Assembly: GCF_030812415.1 (NCBI RefSeq)
Contig: NZ_JAUSST010000006.1
Coordinates: 310,001 to 374,000, forward strand
Length of the DNA: 64,000 bases
Source: Paenibacillus harenae
Lineage (GTDB): Bacteria > Bacillota > Bacilli > Paenibacillales > Paenibacillaceae
Direction: 5' to 3'
Shown: positions 35,201 through 43,948 of the stretch, piece after piece
Layout: each line of letters starts with the position of its first letter
How positions within the stretch are numbered: position 1 is the first letter of the stretch
Made by a program: the position numbers and the translations under genes
Notes under the pieces: model-generated
Told to the model about the DNA's origin: nothing
Database searches by the model: none
Seen by the model: the letters and a program-made list of their open reading frames with translations, nothing else

Positions 35201-38200
35201 GGCGTATGCGTATGACGCATGGGACCGAATCGTAGAAGAGAAGAAGTTCATACGGACGGTTTTGCCTGATAACATTACAGTCGCAAGCGCCGATGATCTG
35301 AGTGAACAGATTGCCGTTACCGCGTATCGCTATGACTCTGCCGGACGTTTGATCGAGCGCAAAGAGCCTAACGGCTCGTGGAGCCGCTCCGTCTATGACG
35401 GCAACGGACAGATCGTGGAGGAAACGGCGGGCGGAGCGATTCCGGAGTGGAACGGGACGGATCTCGGCACGGGTGAGGCGGACAGCCTGTACGGGGGGCA
35501 TGAAGCGCTCATCACCCAAAAGTTCAGCTACGACAAGATGGGCCGTATCGTCAGCTTGACGGACGGCAGCGGAAACAAAGTCGAGTACCGCTATTCGGGA
35601 CGTACGGTTGAGACGATTACGCCTGCGCTTGACGAGAATGGAAATGCGGTAAAATATACGCAGACCGCATCTTACGATACGAACGGCCAGCTCGTTCGGA
35701 CGGTATCCGAATCCGGCGACGTCGCGAGCGTTCGTTATGACGCTTTCGGCAACGAGGTCGAATCGGTTAACGAGGAGGGGCAGACGATTGCCTCGACCGT
35801 TGACGCTTTCGGCCGCGTGAAGGAACGTACGGAAGAGGCAGACAGCTCGGGAGCGGTTCAGAAGTTTGCCTATAAGACGGACGCCTGGGGCAATCAAACG
35901 GAGGAACGCCGCCAGTTGAATGACAGCGAGTGGGCGACTTCCTCGTACAAATATACGCCTGAAGGCGAACTGAAAGAGTGGATTTCGTCCGAAGGCTTGG
36001 TTAACGTCCATACGTACGACGAGCTTGGACGTTTGCAGCAAACAGTCGAACGGAATCGTACGGAAGGCGGCGTCCTCGAGGAGAGAGTCACTTCGTATGC
36101 GTACGACGTCATGGGAAGAGAGACGAAGCGCGTAGAGCCGGACGGCACCGAATCGCAATCGGTTTACGACACGAATGGCAACCTTGTTCTTGCGATCGAC
36201 GGCTTGAACAATATTGCCGAATACCGCTACGATGCGGCCGGCCAATTAACGGAGTCGATCACTTACAAGGAAGGCGCTACCGACTTTAGCGAAGCGAATA
36301 TATCGGCTTTAACGAAGTACGTATACGATGGTGTCGGGCATGTCGTTGTGGAGAAAAATCCGAACGGCAACGTTACGCGCTCGATCTATGGCGACAACGG
36401 ACAATTGGCGAAAGAGATACATTATGAAGGCTCTACCTTATCCGGCAAACAAATCGCCAATGAATACAAGTACGACCCTCGCGGCTTGCCAGTCGCGTAT
36501 ATTGATGGCAACGGCCACCAGACGACGGTTGCTTACGATGCCGAAGGGCAGCAGTTGGTGGAGAAGGATGCCGTAGGACAGTGGACCAGATATGAGTACA
36601 GTCCTGCGGGTTATATGACCGCGGAGCGCCGTCCGCTGGGACGGGATACCGAGTGGAAGTACGACTATCGCGGCAATGTTTTGGAAGAGAAGGATGCGCT
36701 GGGACGCATTCTGCGTTACGATCTTGACCTTGACGGACGTACGGAAACGGAGTACAACCGGCTCGGCGAGGCTACGCAATACGATTACGATACCGAAGGA
36801 CGCGTTACGCTTAAGCAATCGCCAAGCGGCGGCCAGTTCAGCTATCGTTACGATTCGGTCGGCAATAAGCTGGTTGAGAACCGTCCAGTGTACGGACCGG
36901 TGCAGTACAAGTATGACGAGCGCGATAGCTTGACTTCCATCATCGAGTCGCAGGCTGCTGCGGGAGGCATGACTACCTCCTACACGTACGATGCCGAGTT
37001 GAACCGGACAAGCCAGCAGGACGGCAACACGCAGTTGACGCAGTATGACTATGACGAGCTTGGACGTCGTCTGCAGAAGGTTGTTATTCGCGCGGAGAAC
37101 GGACAGGACGTTTTCGAATACCAATACGATGCGAACGGCAATTTGCTCGAGGAGAAGAAGCCGGGTGGATTAACAACGAAGTTTAAGTACGACTTCATGG
37201 ATCGCAAAATCCGCGAGGAATACAGCGACGGTACCTGGTACGCGTATACGTACGACAATGCGGGCAATATGCTGACCCGTACCGACGCGAACGGAACGAT
37301 CGTTTACAGCTATTATGATAATAACCAGCTGAAGCAAACGGTGTACCCGAACGGCGATACAATTGTGTACGAGTATAATGCCAACGGCGAGAAGGCTGCG
37401 GAGATCGTAAACGGCGTTCGCACCGAATACGATTACGACGCTGTCGGTCGTCCGACAGGTTATACGGACAGCAAAGGCTACAAGTACGAATACGAATTCG
37501 ATGCCGACGGTTATGTGACAGCTATCAAATATCCGAACGGTACCGTTACGTCCATCGACTATAAGCCTGGGCATCTCATCGATACGCAGAAGACGACACT
37601 GGCTGAAGAGCCGCTTCATGCCAGCGATTACGAGCATAATGAGCGTGAATTTATTACCGGCGTTAAGGAGCAGGGCGATACGAGCGGCTATGCCTATGAC
37701 AATAGGGAGCAGTTGGAGCGATTAGAGACGGCTGACGGAGACGTCATCTTGTACGAATACGACGGAGCGGGCAACCGTACCGTGCGAAAAGCCATTCTTC
37801 AAGGTACCGTTGAGGACAAAAATAAAGTCATTACGACGGACGAGCTCGTGCAAATGGTTCTCGAATCGTTCGGCATGAAGCCGGGCGAGCCGACCACGCC
37901 TTCCGAGCCAGGTGGGGAACAACCGCCTGCTAGTTGCGAGCCGAACGGCAATGGCAATAATGGCAACAACGGTAACGGAAACGGTAATGGCAACGGCAAT
38001 GGAAATGGCAACAGCGGAAACAACGGCAACGGTAATGGAAATGGTAAAAGCTTGTCGTCCGGCAATGTCTCCATTCTGTCTAATGGCAACTCGGCCGCCA
38101 AAGAGAATGGCAACGGCGGCGGTAACGGCAATGGCAACAATGGTAACGGCAACGGTAATAGCGGGAACGACAACGGCAATAACGGCAATAACGGTAATAA

Positions 38201-40286
38201 CGGCAATGGTAATGGCAATAACGGAAACGGTAATGGCAATGGCAACAATGGAAACGGTAATGGCAACAACGGTAATGGCAACGGCAATAACGGAAACGGC
38301 AATGGTAACAATGGAAACGGAAATAATGGCAACAACGGCGGCGGTTGCGGCTGGCTGAAAGCACTGGAGAAAGGCAACGGCAAGAAGCTTGGTCTTTACA
38401 AGAAGCTTGGCGAAGCTTTTGCAGACGCTGAAGGATCAGGAACAAGCACAGAAATAGCGACGATGTTCGAAACGGGCAAAATCGAGCATCTGCTTGCGGC
38501 TATCGACAACATCGTCAACGTCGAAGTCAATCTGCCGCCGGGCGAGCAGACGAAGCTTTTTGAACGAATTCGCGAAGTCGGCAAAGGGTATACGATCATC
38601 GGCACGAATTATACGTATAACACCCGTAATCAGCTCATCCATCGCGAAAATGCGATTCGTTACGAGGAATACGACTATACGTATGACGACGCTGGCAATC
38701 TGTTGACGGACAGTCGCAGTAAATACGAGTGGAATGCGCTCGGACAACTGACGAAAGTGACGTTCCCGGATGGTTTTGGGGAGAAATATGCCTATGACAT
38801 GCTGGGACGCCGCATTAGCAAAACGCAGTTCAACCATACGGGTTCGACGCAGGAAGTCACCCAATACACGTATAAAGGCGATACATGGGCGATCACCGAA
38901 GAGAGCGACGGTAGCGGCAATGTGACCAGGTCGTATACCTTTGATGCCAATGACCGACCGCTATCCATCACGCTGGAAGGCCAAACGTTCTGGTACGTGT
39001 ATAACGGTCACGGCGACGTGGTGGCACTGACGGATAAGGACGGCAAGGTAGCGGCCAGATATGAGTACGATGCATGGGGTCTTGTCACGCGCATGTATAA
39101 CGGTTTAGGGGAACGCGTACGCGAGGGGACCGGCTGGATCGGCGATCTAGGTACCGGTAACGGCAGCCCTGGATCCGTTCAAGGGCCGGAAGACGAGAGC
39201 GGAAATACCGAACCTGACTACCATCCGGGTATTGGTAATGCTGCTGAGAGTACAGAAGGCACGGATGGAACGGAAGCCGTTGAAGCAGAATCGACTGTAG
39301 ATGGTGAGTTGTCTACTCTTCTAGCTGAAGTAGATATCGAGCCGACCGCTGATATTACAACGGAGCTCGTCAAAGAGAATCCATACCGCTATGCAGGCTA
39401 CTATTGGGATCGAAAGACGCAATACTATTACTTGCAAGCCCGGTATTATGACCCGCGTCTGGCTCGGTTCATATCAGAAGATACGTATGAAGGTGAGATC
39501 GATACACCGCTGAGTTTAAATCAATACGTATATGTGAACAACAATCCACTAAGATATATTGATCCGAGTGGTCATAGGCCTTGTGAAGGTGCAAGATCAT
39601 GTGATGGAGTTGGGGAAAAACCTAGTCTTTGGATACAGGGGATAGATGGTCAATTATCTACCGCTGATCAAGTGAAAGTTCGGCAGCTAGATAAAGACTG
39701 GGGAAATGCAAAATCTCAGGAACTAAAGGACAATTTGTATTCAGCTGTAACTCGGATTAGGAAAAGTCATTTTATAAATAAAGCAAATAAAGTTCGAGCT
39801 GATCTAAATGATGATTTTGTCGAAGCCATTGCAGATTCAATTCCTAATGCTAGAAGCGTTGTTAAGAAAATGAGTAAATCATTATTAAAAAAGATCATAA
39901 AAGCAATGGATGATGACGATGTTACTTTCATCTACAGGAGGTCAGATGTGTCTACTGCCCAAAGTCTAACAGCAGAACATAAAAACGTACTGAAATATAG
40001 GAATGGAGAATGGGTTAAAAAAGGTAAGGACGATGAAGCGCTATCATGGTCAACTAGTATGATGTTACCAGGCTGGGTCTCTACTCTAGAAGCTATTAAT
40101 GAGACAGGAATGTTAAAAGCAGTAAAAGACGGAACAAACCATGTTTCAGTTGCTCCAACGACTGCTGCACAAAAAGCATTTGGAACTATTGCAGATTGGA
40201 GAAATAGCTATGATAATGCTAATGAAAACGCACATTTTTATACTTCTATACTAATGACAGTAAGTATTCCTGTTATTTCGAACTAA
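32244..40286 (+). CDS. Secreted Rhs/YD-repeat polymorphic toxin, full length (tip A)
   Basis: 2680 aa, WapA-like. ATG 32244 follows GGGAGAG and opens a Sec signal peptide (residues 1 to about 33, cut near AEAASAAG). Then come a FlgD-like Ig segment (FAWDGKDAQGSLLPDGVYYW, about 175-200), a DUF6531-like entry domain (SGQLGYGWSFSLDS) and long YD repeats (about 540-1890). An Asn-Gly linker (about 1899-2034) leads to a further repeat block and the Rhs core end RYYDPRLARFISEDTYEG and YIDPSGH (to residue 2444). The last 236 residues are a unique AT-rich tip (KSHFINKANKVRADLNDDF) that I do not recognise. It is the only copy with a start and signal peptide, so it is probably the expressed one. The adjacent gene is the likely immunity. 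Confidence 0.92.
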   Translation: MRFRRFRGLSIVLIVSLLLGLAPAAIWAEAASAAGQFITNLVPANAGGNGDSGEAWTDGPDKTETPRYYSFEDEQVLEEMSDLGPDRRGSGGANLKMNDTDAFFDVQKGQAVLSWEDSLQDWIAEQEGEAKNPPSGYQVTVSVENIQMKKKDEEKGSYTLVSNKENQSGENRFAWDGKDAQGSLLPDGVYYWKLTAVPPTVTFVLPPAKEGDAPTTKQLTAPSYSAEEQMIRLDRSGPKVMAIHPLGGEKLAVEVRDMVGGLKKLTVTGASSLTKEWQDDALPLRSAVPIQAASGETIRIKAEDAAGNVTEEELPVHPYVTGTGDAASIPFAESQVAGNNVRINLASGNGVQRFNGFTQERPGADLDFFLTYNHQNRVSGQLGYGWSFSLDSRLTKWPDGNITWAGFDGTLYWFQPAGNNEYVTYANGQEQHFPNLSFDPDSSSADPDAFIMEWPDQLRYRFHNDGRFWLIQDRYTTEMSFDWEEVSTAYGTDYRIKIVHDVERNEVVTFNYEKGKDTLSSTVIADVDALGNQIKGEKRKFFFMYNADGQFVGYRAPSQLVTRFVYDEWHRIVKVIDNGNTEREEEGAQEGSVTTVWSYGSGNRVERIGMTRKQDQVKEFIGAAYGSNEATVLLPSGEYKLLWDEYGHKTQKIETVNTVDGDKEAVTSYAYSGNNLIRVTDPMNRVTRYRYNDADVLIAQQSPSGRIVRYTYDDVLDFTGETGPDGHEIQIAYTKDKRKIITRTTSQKAVDPSGVNPETSVVTTETFNAKGDLVKLVDGGGNIIEFTYDENGFAMTDGARETYENDQNGNHTKIITDAGTDDEAVTTQTFNAVGWLTNRVTAEGLEESFEYDAWGRVTKQVQRDLGDASKSMTKTFRYNDGGYLIEETDGLTKITYALDGMGRVLSSTHVPMETGTEGQIKESFAYDNRGLMLKRTDSLGVVTESAYNEAGDLVRTVVSPGNATTTVEYDEAGRQKAIVDADGGRKAYAYDAWDRIVEEKKFIRTVLPDNITVASADDLSEQIAVTAYRYDSAGRLIERKEPNGSWSRSVYDGNGQIVEETAGGAIPEWNGTDLGTGEADSLYGGHEALITQKFSYDKMGRIVSLTDGSGNKVEYRYSGRTVETITPALDENGNAVKYTQTASYDTNGQLVRTVSESGDVASVRYDAFGNEVESVNEEGQTIASTVDAFGRVKERTEEADSSGAVQKFAYKTDAWGNQTEERRQLNDSEWATSSYKYTPEGELKEWISSEGLVNVHTYDELGRLQQTVERNRTEGGVLEERVTSYAYDVMGRETKRVEPDGTESQSVYDTNGNLVLAIDGLNNIAEYRYDAAGQLTESITYKEGATDFSEANISALTKYVYDGVGHVVVEKNPNGNVTRSIYGDNGQLAKEIHYEGSTLSGKQIANEYKYDPRGLPVAYIDGNGHQTTVAYDAEGQQLVEKDAVGQWTRYEYSPAGYMTAERRPLGRDTEWKYDYRGNVLEEKDALGRILRYDLDLDGRTETEYNRLGEATQYDYDTEGRVTLKQSPSGGQFSYRYDSVGNKLVENRPVYGPVQYKYDERDSLTSIIESQAAAGGMTTSYTYDAELNRTSQQDGNTQLTQYDYDELGRRLQKVVIRAENGQDVFEYQYDANGNLLEEKKPGGLTTKFKYDFMDRKIREEYSDGTWYAYTYDNAGNMLTRTDANGTIVYSYYDNNQLKQTVYPNGDTIVYEYNANGEKAAEIVNGVRTEYDYDAVGRPTGYTDSKGYKYEYEFDADGYVTAIKYPNGTVTSIDYKPGHLIDTQKTTLAEEPLHASDYEHNEREFITGVKEQGDTSGYAYDNREQLERLETADGDVILYEYDGAGNRTVRKAILQGTVEDKNKVITTDELVQMVLESFGMKPGEPTTPSEPGGEQPPASCEPNGNGNNGNNGNGNGNGNGNGNGNSGNNGNGNGNGKSLSSGNVSILSNGNSAAKENGNGGGNGNGNNGNGNGNSGNDNGNNGNNGNNGNGNGNNGNGNGNGNNGNGNGNNGNGNGNNGNGNGNNGNGNNGNNGGGCGWLKALEKGNGKKLGLYKKLGEAFADAEGSGTSTEIATMFETGKIEHLLAAIDNIVNVEVNLPPGEQTKLFERIREVGKGYTIIGTNYTYNTRNQLIHRENAIRYEEYDYTYDDAGNLLTDSRSKYEWNALGQLTKVTFPDGFGEKYAYDMLGRRISKTQFNHTGSTQEVTQYTYKGDTWAITEESDGSGNVTRSYTFDANDRPLSITLEGQTFWYVYNGHGDVVALTDKDGKVAARYEYDAWGLVTRMYNGLGERVREGTGWIGDLGTGNGSPGSVQGPEDESGNTEPDYHPGIGNAAESTEGTDGTEAVEAESTVDGELSTLLAEVDIEPTADITTELVKENPYRYAGYYWDRKTQYYYLQARYYDPRLARFISEDTYEGEIDTPLSLNQYVYVNNNPLRYIDPSGHRPCEGARSCDGVGEKPSLWIQGIDGQLSTADQVKVRQLDKDWGNAKSQELKDNLYSAVTRIRKSHFINKANKVRADLNDDFVEAIADSIPNARSVVKKMSKSLLKKIIKAMDDDDVTFIYRRSDVSTAQSLTAEHKNVLKYRNGEWVKKGKDDEALSWSTSMMLPGWVSTLEAINETGMLKAVKDGTNHVSVAPTTAAQKAFGTIADWRNSYDNANENAHFYTSILMTVSIPVISN
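37939..38345 (+). repeat. Asn-Gly codon repeat in the main rhs gene
   Basis: About 400 bases of AAT/AAC-GGC/GGT/GGA hexamers and nonamers encode an NGN-type low-complexity linker, broken once by a short KSLSSGNVSILSNGNS island. The second long copy (about 46968-47385) differs by several in-frame indels, so the tract is unstable or a recombination hotspot. Confidence 0.9.
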
Positions 40287-40296
40287 GGAGGACCAT

Positions 40297-40710
40297 ATGA
40301 GTCAATCTATATATGGAGAAATAATTGCAGGACATTGCATTGGAAAGTTTGTATTAGGACTTACAAAAAATGAATTACTTGAATTAATTGATTTTCCATA
40401 CAACATGAAAGAAACACCAGATAGTATTAATGTAGAGTCAGAGAATATTGATTTTTTTATCGATAAACATACGGGGAAATTGTTCACAATTTCTGTTTTT
40501 GGTGATTTTCGAGGTAAATTTCAAAATCAAATACGAATTGGATCAACTTTAACTGATGTTAAGAAGCAAGTGAAAGGGGATCTAGAATACGATCCGATGG
40601 GTAACGAATATAACATGAAGGGAATAACTTTCTTTTTTTCACCTATGGATAAAGAAAAAAAAGAAATTTTAAATTGTATTGTGATTTGGAAATCGTTTTC
40701 AGTTGAGTAA
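40297..40710 (+). CDS. Candidate immunity protein for rhs tip A
   Basis: 137-aa soluble protein starting 10 bases after the rhs stop with GGAGGA before the ATG. It opens GEIIAGHCIGKFVLGLTKNE and has a C-terminal pattern GITFFFSPMDKEKKEI. AT-rich like the tip and unlike the rhs core. Its position directly after a variable tip is the standard place of a cognate immunity gene in polymorphic toxin loci. Family not recognised. Confidence 0.75.
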   Translation: MSQSIYGEIIAGHCIGKFVLGLTKNELLELIDFPYNMKETPDSINVESENIDFFIDKHTGKLFTISVFGDFRGKFQNQIRIGSTLTDVKKQVKGDLEYDPMGNEYNMKGITFFFSPMDKEKKEILNCIVIWKSFSVE

Positions 40711-40724
40711 TTATTAGAAACTAC

Positions 40725-40762
40725 AAATAGGTCAATCAGAATCACTTGATTGGCCTATTTCT
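40725..40762 (+). terminator. Terminator after the rhs-immunity A pair
   Basis: AAATAGGTCAATCA (40725-40738) pairs with TGATTGGCCTATTT with one mismatch, followed by CTCTT. It differs from the recurrent cassette hairpin found further on. Confidence 0.65.
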
Positions 40763-40813
40763 CTTACTCTAAGTTAACTAAAATAATATGAAACGAAGAA
40801 ACGAGGAGTAGAT

Positions 40814-41227
40814 ATGACAACAGGAAATAAAGCAAGAGGTTATCTAGCAGGTGTGAAAGGGTGGTTATTGTTTTATACTGTTATACTAGTCATTATGTTA
40901 ATATCGAGTGTTTCAGATATGATGACAAACCTCGTGTTGTTACGAATTAATACAGTTGAAAAAATAATATACCGAGTTGCTCAATTAACTTTAGTAAGTC
41001 TATTGATGTCGGCCTCAGTAATTTGGATTTTATTAAAGTTGCGGATAGCTCCGTTAATCGTAATCATAATGGAAGCTTTTAGGATGGGAATAACGGTTAT
41101 GCAAGTTATAGACTCTAATAAGAACATAGAGGATTGGATCGTTTTATGTTTTGGACTGGTCTGGGGCTGCTTATGGATAGCCTATTTTATTCGGTCCAAA
41201 AGGGTTGCGAACACGTTTGAAAATTAG
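40814..41227 (+). CDS. Four-helix membrane protein, DUF2569-like, possible orphan immunity
   Basis: 137 aa with four membrane helices and an N-terminal GWLLFYTVILVIMLISSV that resembles DUF2569-type proteins. ACGAGGAG precedes the ATG. No toxin tip lies before it. In this setting a membrane protein could be immunity to a pore-forming or membrane-active tip that has been lost, but this is inferred from position alone. It has its own terminator. Confidence 0.6.
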   Translation: MTTGNKARGYLAGVKGWLLFYTVILVIMLISSVSDMMTNLVLLRINTVEKIIYRVAQLTLVSLLMSASVIWILLKLRIAPLIVIIMEAFRMGITVMQVIDSNKNIEDWIVLCFGLVWGCLWIAYFIRSKRVANTFEN

Positions 41228-41230
41228 ATT

Positions 41231-41289
41231 AAAAGGCCGAGAATACCTCAAAATGAATCTACTCAAAGCGTAACTCGGCCTTTTCTTTT
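41231..41289 (+). terminator. Terminator after the DUF2569-like gene
   Basis: AAAAGGCCGAG (41231-41241) is the exact inverse of CTCGGCCTTTT (41274-41284), followed by CTTTT. Confidence 0.8.
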
Positions 41290-41300
41290 CACTCTATCCC

Positions 41301-41912
41301 GTTTGGACTTTACAAAAAGGAAGTTGGGCTGCCTTCGGGGGCTTCAGCTTGTCCATCGCGAAATGCGATTCGTTACGAGAAATACGACTATAAGTATGAC
41401 GACGCCGGCAACCTGTTGACGGACAGCCGCAGCAAAAACGAGTGGAATGCGCTCGGACAACTGTCGAAAGTGACGTTCCCGGACGGTTTTGGCGAGAAAT
41501 ATGCCTATGACATGCTGGGACGCCGCATTAGCAAAACGTTGTTCAACCATACGGGATCGACGCAGGAAGTAACCGAGTACAAGTACAAAGGCGACACATG
41601 GGCGATCACGGAAGAACGCGACGGCAGCGGCAATGTGACCAAGTCATATACGTTCGATGCCGATGACCGACCTTTGACCATCACGATGAAAGGCCAGACG
41701 TCTGTTTTGTGTATAACGGTCACGGCGACGTTACGGAGCTGACGGACAAGAACGGCAAGGTAGCAGCTCGTTACGAATACGATGCATGGGGGCTTGTGAC
41801 ACGCATGTACAACGGCTTAGGCGAACGTGTGCGCGAAGGCATCGGCTGGATCGGCGACCTCGGCACCGGCAACGGCAGCTCTGGCTCGACTCAGGGACCG
41901 GAAGATGTGTAA
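41301..41912 (+). pseudogene. Decayed rhs core fragment C, toxin tip deleted
   Basis: Nucleotide copy of the rhs core from about the GLYKK segment onward, with an early deletion joining it to VHRE. A one-base loss (GCGAAATGCG for GCGAAAATGCG) breaks the frame near 41365, and another one-base loss near 41703 breaks it again where the parent reads QTFWYVYNGHG. The copy then stops at QGPEDV, about 110 codons before the usual tip boundary, and is followed at once by an immunity-like gene. The tip itself is gone. Confidence 0.85.
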
Positions 41913-41949
41913 TGTTTACACTTCATAAATAATTTGGAGGATAGTAAAA

Positions 41950-42267
41950 ATGGATATGGATCGAATGAACCAGGAAATGGAGTATTTAGTTGAAAGAATT
42001 ACTAGCACATTACGTGGAGTAGATTTTAATGGTAACAAAGTAATCGATGATATCGCGGTTAAGGCACTATTTATTTTATTAGAGTCAATGAAGGATTTTT
42101 CGCAAGATAAAACGGAAGTAAATAAGAGATTTGTAGCTTTATTGTTCTATTTGTATCGTAAGATTCGTTCAGAGGCAGAGTATACAGATTATCCAGAACC
42201 TATTTTTATTCTTGCAGGTCAAGTTGAAGATTACATGGCTGATTTATTCGGGAAATATTTTGATTAA
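41950..42267 (+). CDS. Orphan immunity-like protein C
   Basis: 105-aa helical soluble protein (VIDDIAVKALFILLESMKDF) with TTGGAGGA before the ATG. It follows the tip-less rhs fragment by 37 bases and is closed by the recurrent cassette hairpin, which is why I read it as the immunity gene of a lost tip. AT-rich. Family not recognised. Confidence 0.65.
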   Translation: MDMDRMNQEMEYLVERITSTLRGVDFNGNKVIDDIAVKALFILLESMKDFSQDKTEVNKRFVALLFYLYRKIRSEAEYTDYPEPIFILAGQVEDYMADLFGKYFD

Positions 42268-42290
42268 CTCTGTTATGATCTGGATTTTAA

Positions 42291-42326
42291 CCACATGCGA
42301 GTTAAACAACTCCATGTGTTTTTTTG
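42291..42326 (+). terminator. Cassette-end hairpin, copy 1
   Basis: CCACATGcGAGT-taaaca-ACTCCATGTG followed by seven T. Stem arms CACATG/CATGTG and GAGT/ACTC with one bulged C. First of six related copies; each lies after an immunity-type gene or at a cassette junction. Confidence 0.82.
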
Positions 42327-42557
42327 TTTTTACCATAGCCTTAGACCCTAGCAGCTATCGACAATACCGTCAACGGTGAAGTCAATCTGCCGCCGGGCGA
42401 ACAGACGAAGCTTTTTGAACGGATTCGCGAAGTCGGCAAAGGGTATACGATCATCGGCACGAATTATACGTATAACGCCCGTAATCAGCTCGTCCATCGC
42501 GAAAATGCGATTCGTTACGAGGAATACGACTATACGTATGACGACGCCGGCAACCTG

Positions 42558-43790
42558 TTGACGGACAGCCGCAGCAAATACGAGTGGAATGCGCTCGGAC
42601 AACTAATGAAAGTGACGTTCCCGGACGGTTTTGGCGAGAAATATGCCTATGACATGCTGGGTCGTCGGATTAGCAAAACGCAGTTCAACCATACGGGTTC
42701 GACGCAGGAAGTTACCCAATACACGCATAAAGGCGATACGTGGGCGATCACGGAAGAGCGCGACGACAGCGGTAATGTGACCAAGGCGTATACCTTTGAT
42801 GCCAATGACCGACCGCTCTCCATCACGCTGGAAGGCCAAACGTTCTGGTACGTGTATAACGGTCACGGCGACGTGGTGGCACTGACGGATAAGGACGGCA
42901 AGGTAGCGGCCAGATATGAGTACGATGCATGGGGTCTTGTCACGCGCATGTACAATGGCTTAGGGGAGCGCGTACGCGAAGGAACTGGCTGGATCGGCGA
43001 CCTCGGAACGGGCAACGGAAGTCCTGGCTCAACTCAGGGACCTGAAGATGAGAGTGGAAATACTGATCCGGATTATCATCCGGGTATTGGTAATGCTGCT
43101 GCTGAGGGTACAGAAGGCACTGATGTAACGGAAGTCGATGAAGCGGCATCAGATGCAGAAGATGAGTTGTCTGCTCTTCTAGCTGAACTAGATATCGAAC
43201 CGACTGCTGATATTACAACGAAGCTCGTCAAAGAGAATCCATACCGTTATGCAGGCTACTATTGGGATCGGAAGACGCAATATTACTACCTGCAGGCTCG
43301 CTACTATGACCCGCGCCTAGCTCGGTTTATTTCCGAGGATACGTATGAGGGTGAGACTGAGAATCCACTGAGTTTGAACCAGTATGTGTATGTCGAGAGT
43401 AATCCATTGAATTATGTGGATCCGAGCGGTATGGCTCCAGTTTTAATCGGTTACGTATATATTATTGAAGGACCATATAGTGGTGTTACCTCAACATATA
43501 TAGGCTCTACAGCGCAAGAACTTAAAAAACGGATGGGAAACCATAAATGGAAAGAAATAGTCACGCATCCTGATTCTACTGTACATGCTATTGAAATAAA
43601 AGCTGAGCTTGTTATATGCAAGACGAAGGAGGAGTATTTACTATTGGATACTCTAAAGCTCATTATTTTGCCAAAACTAAATATTTTAAAACCTATCAAT
43701 CAGGCCCGTCTGTTGGGAAAAAAGTGGATATTGATAAGGAAGAATTTAGTTATTGGAAGGCAGAAGGAAAAGCACTGTGGGGATATTTAG
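42558..43790 (+). CDS. Rhs core fragment D with GIY-YIG-like nuclease tip
   Basis: Core homology begins abruptly near 42347 (AIDNTVNGEVNLPPG) without start codon or signal peptide and runs in frame to YVDPSG near 43430. The tip begins GYVYIIEGPYSGVTSTYIGS and continues LKKRMGNHKWKEI, the GIY-(x10-11)-YIG signature with its Arg, a nuclease fold common in toxin tips. After about residue 355 (AELVICKTKEE) the frame looks wrong: a second open frame at 43616-43861 reads more like protein (GKKVDIDKEEFSYWKAEGKA). The toxin is probably frameshifted. Silent donor or decayed copy. Confidence 0.78.
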   Translation: MTDSRSKYEWNALGQLMKVTFPDGFGEKYAYDMLGRRISKTQFNHTGSTQEVTQYTHKGDTWAITEERDDSGNVTKAYTFDANDRPLSITLEGQTFWYVYNGHGDVVALTDKDGKVAARYEYDAWGLVTRMYNGLGERVREGTGWIGDLGTGNGSPGSTQGPEDESGNTDPDYHPGIGNAAAEGTEGTDVTEVDEAASDAEDELSALLAELDIEPTADITTKLVKENPYRYAGYYWDRKTQYYYLQARYYDPRLARFISEDTYEGETENPLSLNQYVYVESNPLNYVDPSGMAPVLIGYVYIIEGPYSGVTSTYIGSTAQELKKRMGNHKWKEIVTHPDSTVHAIEIKAELVICKTKEEYLLLDTLKLIILPKLNILKPINQARLLGKKWILIRKNLVIGRQKEKHCGDI

Positions 43791-43861
43791 ATGGCTGGGG
43801 TAATTTTGTACCAGGACTATTGAATCCAGTATTACCTAATGCTAATGAAATTTCTGCATAA
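43616..43861 (+). pseudogene. Out-of-frame continuation of tip D
   Basis: Overlaps the end of fragment D in another frame. It encodes SYWKAEGKALWGYLDGWGNF and ends VLPNANEISA just before a good terminator. Most likely it is the original C-terminus of the tip, separated by a single-base indel somewhere in 43615-43720. It could also be a scrap of a different tip. Confidence 0.5.
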
Positions 43862-43869
43862 TAATATCA

Positions 43870-43918
43870 GTATCCCAAATAAGACTTTCTTTTGTCTTGT
43901 TTGGGATAAGCGTTTTTC
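43870..43918 (+). terminator. Hairpin between tip D and the LRR-like immunity gene
   Basis: TATCCCAAATAAGAC (about 43871-43885) pairs with GTCTTGTTTGGGATA with one mismatch, followed by AGCGTTTTT. Confidence 0.7.
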
Positions 43919-43948
43919 CATTATGCTGAAAAAGAAAGGATAAATAAT

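Noticed and set aside
34167..36245. Long minus-strand open frame (692 codons) opposite the rhs gene, with similar ones at 36438-37124, 45328-46143 and 46189-46941
   Set aside because: It mirrors the codon periodicity of the GC-rich YD repeats on the plus strand, has no ribosome site and recurs wherever the core is duplicated.
37939..38345. Short regular repeats that could suggest a CRISPR array
   Set aside because: They are in-frame Asn-Gly codons without unique spacers of constant length and are part of the rhs protein.
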